Assembly (NCBI GenBank): GCA_964522525.1
Contig: CAZFWG010000011.1
Coordinates: 20,258-84,257 of the forward strand
Reading direction: 5' to 3'
DNA from: CAYUYV01 sp964522525
GTDB lineage: Bacteria > Pseudomonadota > Alphaproteobacteria > JAJFIK01
Length of the DNA: 64,000 nt
Positions 34,476-44,900 of the stretch are shown here, piece by piece. Numbering within the stretch: the first letter of the stretch is position 1; each line of letters opens with the position of its first letter. Under the pieces are notes generated by a model. That model was not told where the DNA came from and searched no databases. It worked only from the letters and a program-made list of their open reading frames with translations. The position numbers and the translations under genes were made by a program.

Positions 34476-36953
34476 TTAGTTGTGTCCGGCGCGCTCGGCG
34501 GCCGTCGCCTCGATCTCTTTGGCGATCCGTTTGTTGTTGCGGATGTGTTGTTGGAAGTCCCGGCGGGACAGGGCCAGCAGCGTACAGAAGCCCGAGGCGC
34601 GCACATCCGCGTTCCGAGGCTCATCGGTGACCAGCGCCACTTCGCCGAAAAATTCCCCGCTGCCGAGCTTGATGCACCGATCGGGCAGGACGACCTCCAC
34701 CTCCCCGGCGGCAATGAAATACATGCAGTCACCCAGATCGCCCCGCCGCAGAACCAATTCGCCCGGCGCGAAGAAGCGGGGCGTCAAAATGCGGGCCAGA
34801 CGCTTCAAGGTCGCCGGGTCGAGAGCCGTCAAGAGGCTGACTTTCTGAAGCATGGAGGTCAGGCGCAATCCCAGATCAAGATCCGGGCGACGCTCAAGGG
34901 CCCGAGCCCGGGCCAGGCGGTCCTGTTCCAGATCCTTGTAGACCTCGTTGCCGATGACGGCATGATCCCTCTGCTGACGGTATTCGCGCCCCTCCATCAC
35001 CAGGGCGACCCGCTTGACATAGCGCGTGCGCAGCATTTCCGCATAAGCAGGATACTGAAGATCGAGAACCTCGATCGCGCCTTCCACGATCTTGCGTCGT
35101 CGCATGAGGGCTGTCAGCAGGTCTTCGGCGACATCGGCCCCGATCAGCGGGATGAGGTCCTTCTTGACAAAGCCGACGAGGTCCCGCAACGCCAATTGCA
35201 TGATGATCAGCGTCTCGAAGCGCACGGAAATGACCTTGGACAACGGCCCCCCAACTGCCATCCGGTTGTAGAGCCAGCGCGCCGCCCGAAGGCGCCAGCC
35301 CAGATTTGCCGCCTCCATGGCCATGTCGAGATACCGTTCCCGGCCGCCCAGTTTCGCCGCATCGATGAGCCGCCCGGTATGGGCACGCAGATCATCGGCA
35401 ATCTGACGATCGAGGAGACCGTCCTGAAAATACTCCAGATAGAGTTCCCGTTCACGCCCGGCGAGCGCCATGAAGCCGAAACGGCACCGCTCCTCCTTGG
35501 GCACGAGCGCCTCGTCGGGTGTGACGCCAATACCGCCGTCCTTGTCCCCTTCGCCATCGGTGTCGGAAAAGGCGGACAGCCCGATCTGGACCACGGTCTC
35601 CTTCATGCGACTGCTGGCCCGGGTCTGGGACAGCCGCCTTGAACGGTCCCGCAAGGCCCGCTCGCTCACGCCCAAGGCATTGAGCCCCAGTCCGCTCATC
35701 AAGGGACGGATCGTTGGGGCCATGACGAGAAGCGTCAACAGAACGAAGCTCACCGCCGAGACCAGAATGAAGCGCTGCACTTCCTGGGGCACCGCAGGAT
35801 TTTCGGAGATGGCGAGGGCCAGGGCGATGGTGACGGCGCCGCGCAAGCCTCCCCACACCAACACGGCCTTGTACGAACCACTGATGGACTGGGACAGCTT
35901 GGCCAGACTCAAGGCCGGCATCAGGCCATAGAGGACGGCCACCCGCGCGATGATGGTGGACAGGAAAAGGGTGGCGATGATGACAACATCCGTCCCGGAA
36001 ATATCGGCGAGTGCCGCCGGCACCAGCATGGCGGCGAAGGTGAAAATAAGGGACGTGGCAATGAAATCCACGAGGCCCCAGGTTTCCCGCAGATCCTCCC
36101 ACACGCCCGGACTGATCCGTGTCCGGCCTTCCGAGCCGATGACAATGGCCGCCGTGACCACCGCGATGACCCCGGAGACACCGAGATAGACCTCGGCGAT
36201 CACAAAGGCCAGATAGGCGAGCGAAAGCGTCAGCGTGATTTCGGTCAGCGCTGCGTCCCGCAAAAGGCCGATGATGGACACGAAGACACGGGCCAGGAGA
36301 TAACCGAAGGCAAAGCCGCCGACGAGCCCGACCAGGAACGTGCTGATACCGACGAGAAAAGTGGGGTCCTCCCCCGTCAGAATGCCGACCAGCACGACAA
36401 AGATGGCAATGGCCGCCGCGTCGTTGAAAAGGCTTTCCCCTTCGACAATGATCGACAATCTGGTGGGGGCCCCAAGATCCCGGAAAATCGCGACGACGGC
36501 GGAGGAATCAGTAGTGGCGACGATCGCCGCAAGGACAAGACAGGCCACAAGCCCATATTGGGGCGCCACCAGATAGACCGCGACGCCAACCACGGCCGTA
36601 CAGACCAGCACCGCCACGACGGCCAGCAGGATGACCGGCCCCATGTCATCCATCAGCCGACGGAGATTAACCCCGAGCCCGGCGGAAAAGAGAAGCGGCG
36701 GCAGGAAAACATAGAAAAACGCATCCGACGACAGACCGAAAAGATCCAATGCCTTGACGAGGTCGCCGACGGCACCGGGAGGCGTCGGCGCAAAGGCGGC
36801 GACCAGACCGACCGTTGTCCCGAAAATGGCGAGCAGCACCGTGTAGGGCACACGCAGGCGCCGGGCGACGGGCACCAACAGGCTGACGACGCCCAGCAGA
36901 ACCGCCAAGCCGAAGACCGCGAGGATCACATCACCGGCGATAACCGACGTCAT
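34476..36953 (-). CDS. CPA1-family Na+/H+ antiporter with C-terminal cyclic-nucleotide-binding-like domain
   Basis: An 825-residue protein in three parts. The first 430 residues are about 12 membrane helices of a CPA1/NhaP exchanger, with the ion-binding Asn-Asp in EGESLFNDAAAI. A 250-residue cytoplasmic helical region follows. The last 130 residues are a cyclic-nucleotide-binding fold (PRFFAPGELVLRRGDLGDCM, GEFFGEVALVTDEPRNADVRA). This architecture resembles plant SOS1 and sperm SLC9C exchangers. It exports Na+ in exchange for H+, possibly regulated by a nucleotide; binding is not proven by sequence. Confidence 0.9.
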   Translation of the reverse strand: MTSVIAGDVILAVFGLAVLLGVVSLLVPVARRLRVPYTVLLAIFGTTVGLVAAFAPTPPGAVGDLVKALDLFGLSSDAFFYVFLPPLLFSAGLGVNLRRLMDDMGPVILLAVVAVLVCTAVVGVAVYLVAPQYGLVACLVLAAIVATTDSSAVVAIFRDLGAPTRLSIIVEGESLFNDAAAIAIFVVLVGILTGEDPTFLVGISTFLVGLVGGFAFGYLLARVFVSIIGLLRDAALTEITLTLSLAYLAFVIAEVYLGVSGVIAVVTAAIVIGSEGRTRISPGVWEDLRETWGLVDFIATSLIFTFAAMLVPAALADISGTDVVIIATLFLSTIIARVAVLYGLMPALSLAKLSQSISGSYKAVLVWGGLRGAVTIALALAISENPAVPQEVQRFILVSAVSFVLLTLLVMAPTIRPLMSGLGLNALGVSERALRDRSRRLSQTRASSRMKETVVQIGLSAFSDTDGEGDKDGGIGVTPDEALVPKEERCRFGFMALAGRERELYLEYFQDGLLDRQIADDLRAHTGRLIDAAKLGGRERYLDMAMEAANLGWRLRAARWLYNRMAVGGPLSKVISVRFETLIIMQLALRDLVGFVKKDLIPLIGADVAEDLLTALMRRRKIVEGAIEVLDLQYPAYAEMLRTRYVKRVALVMEGREYRQQRDHAVIGNEVYKDLEQDRLARARALERRPDLDLGLRLTSMLQKVSLLTALDPATLKRLARILTPRFFAPGELVLRRGDLGDCMYFIAAGEVEVVLPDRCIKLGSGEFFGEVALVTDEPRNADVRASGFCTLLALSRRDFQQHIRNNKRIAKEIEATAAERAGHN

Positions 36954-37027
36954 AGCCTGTCCTTATCCGGGCACCCGTTTGAGTACCGACAATCCTTTCC
37001 CGCCCCTTTTCCAGGAAAGAACCCGCT

Positions 37028-37900
37028 CTACTCGTAGGGCCGCTCCGCCCACCACGGGAAGAAGTCCGGCATGTCTTCGGACACTTTGAGCGTGTAGTTG
37101 GCAGGCCGCTTCTCCAGAAAGGACATGACGCCTTCCTTGGCATCCGCGCCCCGCCCCGTCGCAAAGACGCCCCGGCTGTCGACCTTGTGGGCCTCCATCG
37201 GGTGGTCGGCGCCCAGCATCCGCCACATCATCTGCCGCGTCAGGGCCACGGACACGGCGGAGGTGTTTTCCGCGATTTCCCGGGCCATCTCCCGTGCCGC
37301 GGGCATCAGGTCCTGGGGTTTGTACATGCCCCTGATCAGGCCCGCATCAAGGGCCTCGGTGGCGGAAAAGACCCGGCCCGAATAGGTCCACTCCAGGGCG
37401 CGGGAAATGCCCACGAGCCGGGGCAGGAACCAGCTGCTGCAGGCTTCGGGAACGATGCCGCGCCGGGCAAAAACGAAGCCGAATTTCGCGTCTTCCGAGG
37501 CGAGGCGGACATCCATCGCAAGCTGCATGGTGGCGCCGACGCCAACGGCGGGACCGTTCACCGCCGCGATCACGGGCTTAAGGCACTCAAAAATCCGCAA
37601 AGTGAGTTGGCCGCCGCCGTCACGCAAAGAGGGATCGGAATAATCGACGGACTGGGCCGTCCCCCTGGCCTCATAGTCAAAGGTTTGCGCGCCGCTCGAA
37701 AGATCCGCGCCGGCGCAGAAGGCCCGGCCCTCCCCCGTCACGATGACCGCCCGCACCTCGTCATCCCGATCGGCCCGGTCCAAGGCCTCGATCATCTCCT
37801 TCAACATGGTTCCCGTAAACGCGTTCAGCTTCTCCGGGCGATTGAGTGTGATGGTGAGGATCCGGTCCTCGACGGCGCAGGCGATCTGTTCAAATGCCAT
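37028..37900 (-). CDS. Enoyl-CoA hydratase/isomerase (crotonase) family protein
   Basis: A 290-residue crotonase-fold enzyme. The oxyanion-hole blocks are visible (GRAFCAGADLS and NGPAVGVGATMQLAMDVRLA), and ARRGIVPEACSSWFLPRLVG is typical of enoyl-CoA hydratases. It acts on acyl-CoA thioesters in fatty acid or related degradation; the exact substrate is unknown. It is divergent from the GMC oxidoreductase operon and may serve the same pathway. Confidence 0.88.
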   Translation of the reverse strand: MAFEQIACAVEDRILTITLNRPEKLNAFTGTMLKEMIEALDRADRDDEVRAVIVTGEGRAFCAGADLSSGAQTFDYEARGTAQSVDYSDPSLRDGGGQLTLRIFECLKPVIAAVNGPAVGVGATMQLAMDVRLASEDAKFGFVFARRGIVPEACSSWFLPRLVGISRALEWTYSGRVFSATEALDAGLIRGMYKPQDLMPAAREMAREIAENTSAVSVALTRQMMWRMLGADHPMEAHKVDSRGVFATGRGADAKEGVMSFLEKRPANYTLKVSEDMPDFFPWWAERPYE

Positions 37901-38128
37901 GGGTAAAACATCTCCCGATTGTCGGAGGCGCGCGTTCGCACCTCACCTGACATGCTCTTCTGATTTCGGGGAACGCGCGGGACTTTACGCCCCATGATCC
38001 CTATTTCTATCATGGATCGAGACGCCCCCTGTTCCCAAGCTTGACCCCCATGGTCCGCCGTCGGGAAGCGAAGCGCAAGCGGGACCTGATCAACGACCCC
38101 CGGGACATCGGGGGCATTGGGAGAGACC

Positions 38129-39736
38129 ATGTACGACTATGTCATCGTTGGTGCCGGATCCGCAGGGTGCGTGCTGGCAAACCGTCTGACCGAAGACAAC
38201 AAGACCCGGGTGCTGCTGCTCGAAGCCGGGGGCCGGGACACCAGCCCCTGGATCCATATTCCCGTCGGCTACGCCATGACCTTGAAGGACCCCAAGGTCA
38301 ACTGGCTGTTCGAGACCGAACCCGATCCGGGCACGAACGACCGGGTGCACACCTGGCCCCGGGGCAAGACGCTCGGCGGCTCAAGCTCCATCAACGGGCT
38401 TCTCTATGTGCGCGGCCAGGCCGAGGACTATGACGGCTGGCGCCAGATGGGCAATAGCGGCTGGGGGTATGCGGATGTCCTGCCCTATTTCCGCCGCTCG
38501 GAAGGCAATGAACGGCTCAAGGACGGCGTGCATGGGGGCGAGGGGCCCCTCAATGTCTCCGATCCCACCACGCTCAACCCCGTCAGCGATGCCATGATTG
38601 ATGCGGGCGTCCAGGCCGGTCTGCCGCGCCGGGACGACATCAACGGCGAGGAGCAGGAGGGCATCGGCTATTTTCAGCTGACGGTGAAAAACGGCATGCG
38701 CTGGAGCGCGGCCCAGGCCTATCTGCGCCCCGCCATGAAGCGCCCCAATCTCCGGGTGGAAACCAACGCCCTGACCGCCCGCGTGTTGTTCGACGGACGG
38801 CGCGCCGTCGGTGTCGCCTATGAGCGGGACGGCGAGGTCCTCGAGGCCCGCGCAGGCAAGGAAGTGATCCTGTGCGGCGGCGCGATCAATTCCCCCCAGC
38901 TTCTGGAGCTGTCGGGGATCGGCAATCCGGATGTGATCCGGGCGCAAGGCCTCGACGTGGTTCAGGCCCTGCCCGGCGTCGGCGAAAACCTCCAGGACCA
39001 TTTCGTGACGGCCGTCCGCCACCGGATCACGCAACCCGTGACCGTCAACGACCAGATGCGCGGCTTCACCTTCATCCGGGAGGTGATGAAATATGCCCTG
39101 CGCCGCGAAGGCCTTCTCACGCTGAGCGCCGCGCATCTCTACGCCTTCGTCAAGACCCGGCCCGAGCTTGCCACGCCGGATGTCCAGTTCCACATTCTGC
39201 CTGCCACCATGGACATGAAGAAGATGACCGAGGAGCAGAAGATGGAGCTCGAAAAGCTCCCGGGGCTGACAACGGCCCCCTGCCAGCTGCGGCCCGAAAG
39301 CCGCGGCAGCGTTCATCTGCGGGATGCGGACTTCCGGGCCCATCCTGCCATTCGGCCGAACTATCTGAGTGACCCGATCGACCAGCAGACCGTGGTCGAG
39401 GGCCTGAGATGGGGGCGGCGGATCGTGGAGCAGCCCGCCATGGATCCTTATCGGGGCGAGGAGTTGCTGCCGGGTGCCGCCTTACAATCCGACGACGAAC
39501 TTCTGAGCTTTGCCCGGGAGACCGGCGGCACGATCTATCACCCGGTCGGCACCTGCAAAATGGGATCGGACCCTATGGCCGTTGTGAACGACCAGTTGAA
39601 AGTGCACGGCGTCGAGGGCTTACGGGTGGTGGATGCGTCCATCATGCCGCGCCTCGTGTCCGGCAACACCAATGCACCCACGATCATGATCGCGGAAAAA
39701 GCAGCGGACATGATCCGGGGCCGGCCGGCCCCCTGA
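38129..39736 (+). CDS. GMC family FAD oxidoreductase (choline/alcohol dehydrogenase type)
   Basis: A 535-residue flavoprotein that oxidises an alcohol to an aldehyde. The dinucleotide motif VIVGAGSAGCVLANRL is at the N-terminus, the GMC signature GGSSSINGL is near residue 90, and the active-site His lies in YHPVGTCKMG near the C-terminus. ATG 38129 has GGGAGAG just upstream. It heads an operon with an acyl-CoA synthetase and a MaoC hydratase, so the substrate is probably a fatty or isoprenoid alcohol and not choline (inference). Confidence 0.9.
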   Translation: MYDYVIVGAGSAGCVLANRLTEDNKTRVLLLEAGGRDTSPWIHIPVGYAMTLKDPKVNWLFETEPDPGTNDRVHTWPRGKTLGGSSSINGLLYVRGQAEDYDGWRQMGNSGWGYADVLPYFRRSEGNERLKDGVHGGEGPLNVSDPTTLNPVSDAMIDAGVQAGLPRRDDINGEEQEGIGYFQLTVKNGMRWSAAQAYLRPAMKRPNLRVETNALTARVLFDGRRAVGVAYERDGEVLEARAGKEVILCGGAINSPQLLELSGIGNPDVIRAQGLDVVQALPGVGENLQDHFVTAVRHRITQPVTVNDQMRGFTFIREVMKYALRREGLLTLSAAHLYAFVKTRPELATPDVQFHILPATMDMKKMTEEQKMELEKLPGLTTAPCQLRPESRGSVHLRDADFRAHPAIRPNYLSDPIDQQTVVEGLRWGRRIVEQPAMDPYRGEELLPGAALQSDDELLSFARETGGTIYHPVGTCKMGSDPMAVVNDQLKVHGVEGLRVVDASIMPRLVSGNTNAPTIMIAEKAADMIRGRPAP

Positions 39737-39791
39737 CGTGCCGACCCTACAGAGTGAGCGCCAACGAAAAACCTGTCGGAGGAAATGAACC

Positions 39792-41333
39792 ATGCATCCC
39801 TGTCAGCATGCGCAGACATCTCCCAACCGTGCGGCCTATATCATGGCCGGCACGCTGGAGACCGTGACCTATCGTCAGCTTGAGGAGCGATCCAACCAGG
39901 GCGCCCACCTGTTTCGCGGGCTCGGCCTCAAGCCGGGGGATGTCATTGCCCTCTTCATGGAAAACAATGCCCGCTACCTGGAAATCTGCTGGGCGGCCCA
40001 ACGCGCGGGCCTCTATTACACCTGCATCAGTTCGCGCCTGACCGCGAGCGAAGTCGACTACATTGTCGGCGATTGCGGCGCACAGGTCTTCATCACGTCC
40101 GCCGGTCAGGCGGAGCTCGCCAAGGAACTCGTCGATCTGATGCCGGGTGTCGGCCACCGTCTGATGGTGGGCGGCACGATCGAGGGCTATGCCTCCTATG
40201 AAAAGGCCCGGGATGAGCAGCCCACGGACAGCATTGCGGACGAGACGGCGGGTGCCGACATGCTTTATTCGTCCGGTACGACCGGCCGGCCCAAGGGCAT
40301 CAAGGTACCCCTGACCGGCGAGGCCATTGACGCTCCCAACCCCCTCCTGGGTCTCGCCCAGTTTCTCTATGGGTTCACGGAGGACACGGTCTATCTCTCA
40401 CCGGCCCCGCTCTACCATGCAGCCCCCTTGCGCTATTGCATGGCGGTGCAACGCCTGGGCGGCACCGTCGTCGTCATGGAGAAGTTCGAGCCGGAAGAAG
40501 CGTTGCGCCTCATTGAATGGCACAAGATTACCCACAGCCAGTGGGTGCCGACCATGTTCGTGCGCATGCTGAAACTCCCCCAAGAGCTACGCCAGCAATA
40601 TGATGTGAGTTCCCTCAAGGTTGCGATCCACGCAGCCGCCCCCTGCCCCGTGCCGATCAAGCAGCAGATGATGGATTGGTGGGGACCCGTGATCTACGAA
40701 TATTATGCGGGCACCGAAGGAAACGGGTTCTGCGCCATCTCGCCGGAGGAGTGGCTGGCCCGGCCCGGTTCCGTCGGCAAGGCGCTGCTGGGGGAAATCC
40801 ACATCATTGATGAGGACGGTACCGAACAGCCGGCTGGGGAAGCCGGAACCATTTACTTCGCCAACGGACCGGAGTTCGAGTACCACAATTCTCCCGACAA
40901 GACGGCCGAAAGCCGCAATGCGGACGGTTGGTCCACGCTCGGGGATGTGGGCTATGTGGATGAGGAAGGCTATCTTTTCCTCACCGACCGCAAGGCCTTT
41001 ATGATCATTTCAGGCGGCGTGAACATCTATCCGCAGGAGATCGAAAACCTCCTCATCACCCATGACAAGGTGGCGGATGTGGCCGTGATCGGCGTCCCAA
41101 ACGAGGATTTCGGCGAAGAGGTGAAGGCCGTCGTTCAGCCGGCTGACTTTCAGATGGCGGGTCCGGATCTCGAAGCGGAACTCATCGGTTTTTGCCGGGA
41201 GCATCTGTCCCACGTCAAATGCCCGCGCAGCGTGGATTTCATGGAAGAACTGCCGCGCCACCCCACGGGCAAGCTCTATAAGCGCCTGATCCGCGACCGC
41301 TACTGGGGCAATCGGGATTCAAAGATTGTCTGA
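39792..41333 (+). CDS. AMP-binding acyl-CoA synthetase
   Basis: A 513-residue adenylate-forming enzyme that activates a carboxylic acid to its CoA thioester. It has the P-loop-like LYSSGTTGRPKGIK, the EYYAGTEG block, LGDVGYVDEEGYLFLTDR and the C-terminal Lys region HPTGKLYKR. A strong GGAGGAA site precedes the ATG. It lies 55 bases after the GMC gene and 55 before the MaoC gene. The acid substrate is unknown. Confidence 0.92.
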   Translation: MHPCQHAQTSPNRAAYIMAGTLETVTYRQLEERSNQGAHLFRGLGLKPGDVIALFMENNARYLEICWAAQRAGLYYTCISSRLTASEVDYIVGDCGAQVFITSAGQAELAKELVDLMPGVGHRLMVGGTIEGYASYEKARDEQPTDSIADETAGADMLYSSGTTGRPKGIKVPLTGEAIDAPNPLLGLAQFLYGFTEDTVYLSPAPLYHAAPLRYCMAVQRLGGTVVVMEKFEPEEALRLIEWHKITHSQWVPTMFVRMLKLPQELRQQYDVSSLKVAIHAAAPCPVPIKQQMMDWWGPVIYEYYAGTEGNGFCAISPEEWLARPGSVGKALLGEIHIIDEDGTEQPAGEAGTIYFANGPEFEYHNSPDKTAESRNADGWSTLGDVGYVDEEGYLFLTDRKAFMIISGGVNIYPQEIENLLITHDKVADVAVIGVPNEDFGEEVKAVVQPADFQMAGPDLEAELIGFCREHLSHVKCPRSVDFMEELPRHPTGKLYKRLIRDRYWGNRDSKIV

Positions 41334-41388
41334 AGAACAGACCTGAAGGGCAATTCCGCCACGACCTCAAACAGGAGGAGAGTTCAGT

Positions 41389-41841
41389 ATGCGTATGGTA
41401 TCTTTTGAGGAGCTGCCGTCCCTGGTGGGCCAGGAAGTCGGTGTTTCCGACTGGTTCGAGGTCACCCAGGAGCGGATCAACATGTTCGCCGAGGCGACGG
41501 GCGATCACCAATGGATCCATGTGGATGTGGACCGGGCGGCGCAGGAGCTGCCCACCGGCACGACCATTGCCCACGGCTTCCTGACACTCTCCCTGATCCC
41601 CATGTTGGGCGCCCAGATCATGGGCATTTCAGGCGTCAGCCGGGGGATCAATTATGGCTGCAACAAGGTGCGTTTCACCAATATGGTGCCGACGGGTTCC
41701 CGGGTGCGGGCGCGCCAGAAAATGGTCTCGGCCACCGCGAAGGGCGGCGGCACCCAGCTCATCAGCGAATTCACAATCGAGGTCGAAGGTCAGGACCGAC
41801 CGGCCTGTATCGCGGAATCGATCACCATCGTCTATCCGTAA
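41389..41841 (+). CDS. MaoC-family (R)-specific enoyl-CoA hydratase
   Basis: A 150-residue hotdog-fold protein of the MaoC/NodN group. The catalytic Asp-His pair is in EATGDHQWIHVD, followed by the HGFLTLSLIPML block. It hydrates an enoyl-CoA in acyl-CoA degradation. AGGAGG lies about 10 bases upstream of the ATG. It is the last gene of the GMC-synthetase-MaoC operon, followed by a strong terminator. Confidence 0.9.
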   Translation: MRMVSFEELPSLVGQEVGVSDWFEVTQERINMFAEATGDHQWIHVDVDRAAQELPTGTTIAHGFLTLSLIPMLGAQIMGISGVSRGINYGCNKVRFTNMVPTGSRVRARQKMVSATAKGGGTQLISEFTIEVEGQDRPACIAESITIVYP

Positions 41842-41927
41842 GGCTGCAGAACGGCGTTCGCCCGCAGGCTCGGCACACTGGCCCGAGAGCCAAGCCCCAT
41901 CGGATGAAAAGACCCATCCATGAAAAA

Positions 41928-41961
41928 GGCCCTGGAGCTTGGCTCCAGGGCCTCTTTTTTT
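41928..41961. terminator. Bidirectional intrinsic terminator
   Basis: GGCCCTGGAGC (41928-41938) and GCTCCAGGGCC (41942-41952) form a perfect 11-base-pair stem with a 3-base loop. It is followed on the plus strand by TCTTTTTTT and preceded by AAAAA, which gives a T run on the minus strand. It therefore ends both the MaoC operon and the convergent RTX protein gene. Confidence 0.95.
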
Positions 41962-41982
41962 GGTCCCGACCAGGAGGCGGGA

Positions 41983-44900
41983 TCAGGCGAATTCGAGGGC
42001 CGAACCATCGACCACGATCGTCTCGCCCTCAAGGCCGGTCTCGAAGAGAAGGGCCACTTCGCCGGCCGAAAGGGCCTCGTCGAACAGGGCGAATTCGTCA
42101 AGCACACCGTCGAAGAAATCCGTCAGACCGGAGTCCGGCGTAAAGCCGAGGGCCTTGCCGCTCGCGCCGAACACGAAGTCTTCCATGTTGGAGCCGATGC
42201 CGCCGGTGAAGCCATCCTCACCGACCAGGTCCCCGTTGACGAAGAGCTGAAGACCGGTTTCCTCACCGAAATTGACCACCACATGGTTGAACTCGCCGGC
42301 CTCGGCGAAGCCGCCGGTGACCGTCACGGATTCATCGGTGCTTTGCAGACGGACGGACAGCGAATTGTCTGCATTGACCTGCAGATTGAAGTGGCCGCCG
42401 TCACCGAAGAACGCCTCGTCCTTGGAGACGAGGGTCTGGGTCTCACCGAAAGGCACATCGGAATTGAACCAGACGCTGAACGAACCTTCGTCGAGGGCAA
42501 AGGCGGGGGCATTGGCCACCGTGACCGAGTCATCGACACCATCGAAGGAAATGCCGGTGCCGACCGGTCCGTCAGCGGTGAACACGGCACCATCGAGCAC
42601 ACCGTTGAAGCCGCCCGCGACATCGGTCAACACGTCACCGCTGTCATCCGTGGACGGCCAGTAGGACACCGCATCGAAGACCGCCGTCAGGGAAACCTGC
42701 TCGGCCGACACGGAGGTCGTGCTGTCGAGGATCGCCGCATCGTCGCCAATGAAGAGGGCGATGGTGGAGCCATCGAGATCGAGAACAATGTCGTCTTCCG
42801 CGTCGAGGACACCGTCTTCGAGGGCCGCGGCCACATCCACCGCGTCTTCCGAAGAGGCCCGGATGTCGAGCAGGTCCGTTTCACTCTCGAAGAAGAGCAG
42901 GTCGACGCCGAAGCCTTCGTCGAGGACGAAGGTGTCGGTGCCCTCGCCGCCGTCCAGAAGGTCATCGCCTTCCCGACCGTTGAGAACGTCATCGCCGCCC
43001 AGACCGGTAAGGATGTTGTCCCCGGCATCGCCCAGGATCACGTCCGGCCCCATGGCGGAGCCCGTGGCGTTCTCGAAATTGACAATCGCATCCGGGCCGC
43101 CGAAACCGGCCGCAAGATCGATGGTCACGCCCGGGGTCGCGGCGAACAGCACCGTATCGACGCCGTCTCCACCGTCCAGAAGGTCGGCACCGCCGAACCC
43201 ATGGATGGTATCGTCACCGCCGCCGCCGAACAGGGCGTTGGGCATGTTGTTGCCGAAGATGAGGTCATCGCCCGAACCGCCGAGCACATTCTCGAATTCG
43301 AGCAGCAGATCGGTACCAAGCCCTTCGCCGGAGGCCACGCCTTCGAGGCTCGGCGTGCCCGCCGCGCCAGCGCTGTTGACGTCGAGATCGACAGTCACGG
43401 ACTCGGTCTGATCGGAGAGGTCGAGGAAATCGACGCCACCGCCGCCTTCCAGGATGTCGTCGCCCGCGCCGCTGATGAACAGGTCATCGCCGGAACCGCC
43501 AACGGCGATGTCGTCGCCGTCGCCATCGATGATCGCGTCGGGACCGGGACCGCCGGTGATGATGTCGTTGCCGTCACCGCCGTCGAGGATGTCGCTGCCC
43601 CCGAGGCCCACGATCTCATCATCGCCGGTACCGCCGACAAGGGTGTCGTCGCCGGCCGTGCCGATGAGCAGGTCATCGCCTGCCCCGCCGAAGATGGCCG
43701 GACCGCCGTCTTCCGCGCTGATCTCGTCATCACCTTCCGTACCCGCCACGAAATTGACGTCGACGGTGAAGACTTCCTCGCGGTTGCCGCCCGGCAGGTT
43801 GGCCTGGGTCGGGGAGATCAGGCGCACATCGAAGCTGTCGGCCGCGTCCGCGGGATTGACCTGAAGATCAGCGCCGAGAAGACCATCGAAGGACACGAAA
43901 GCGAATTCGACCGGGCTGAACACTTCGCCCGGCGGCAAGGTCGCGGGTGCCGGGAAGGTGACGCGGCCCTGGGCCACTTCGCCGTCGGCCCCGAGCACCT
44001 CAAAGCCAACCCCGCTCGGGATGACCGTGATGAAGGCGCTCGACACTTCGATCGGAATGGCCACGCCTTCCGGATCCACGAGCGCTTCCTCGCCGACAAA
44101 GACCGTCGGCGTGCCCGCCACGAGCGGATCGAACTCATTCGACGCCGGCAGATCATCCGGGATGGTCACGTCGATGCCGAGATCCTCGAGGATGAACAGC
44201 TCGCCCGCGCCGATGTCCACCACCTGTCCGGAGAACAGGAAGGGGTTCATGAGGGCCAGGGCGAAATCCGGCTGGCGGGGATCGTTCAGACCCGCCCAGT
44301 GCACCAGGTCGCTTCCCGGGCCGGTGACGAATTCAAGCGGCGTGATGTCGCCGATGCCTTCTTCCAGGCTGGCGCCGGTGAGGAAGGGCTGAACCAGATC
44401 GTCCGTGATCACATTGAGATCAAAGGGCGATGCCACGGGCGCGGTCACCACGCCGAAATCGGGCGTGGGGAAGGTAAAGACGGGAAACTCGTCATCGCCT
44501 GCTTCAAGGAAGCCCGTGATGCCGAAGGCATGACCGAGTTCGTGAAGCTGCACACTGAGGAAATCGATGAAGCCCGCCGGCACTTCCCGGTCCGGATCGG
44601 ATTCGAGGAACGCATCGGGCGCGCCCAGGAAATCGATGTTCACCACAAGGTCGATATCGGGCAGATCGCCGTTGGTATCGATCCCGTCGCGCACTTCGGA
44701 GAGGCCGACCGGCGTGATGATGTAGTTGCCGTCGTCGTCAAACTCGCCGGCAAATTCAAAAATGCCGTCCTCGTTGACGGCACCCGGGAAGACAAAGAAG
44801 GAACCGGCGATCGCGGTTTCACCAAGTGAGGTGACGGTCACGGCCACGTCAAGGAACGCGCCTTCCGCCGGGTTGATGAACTGGGTCCATTCGGCGATGG

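Noticed and set aside
43395..43733. The Gly/Asp repeats of the RTX gene considered as a DNA tandem repeat or CRISPR-like array
   Set aside because: The repetition follows the 9-residue protein motif, the repeats are degenerate at the DNA level, and there are no spacers.
41920..44829. A 969-residue plus-strand open frame opposite the RTX gene
   Set aside because: It is the complement of repetitive Asp/Gly codons; the minus strand has RTX, HExxH and LamG-like features and a start with a ribosome site.
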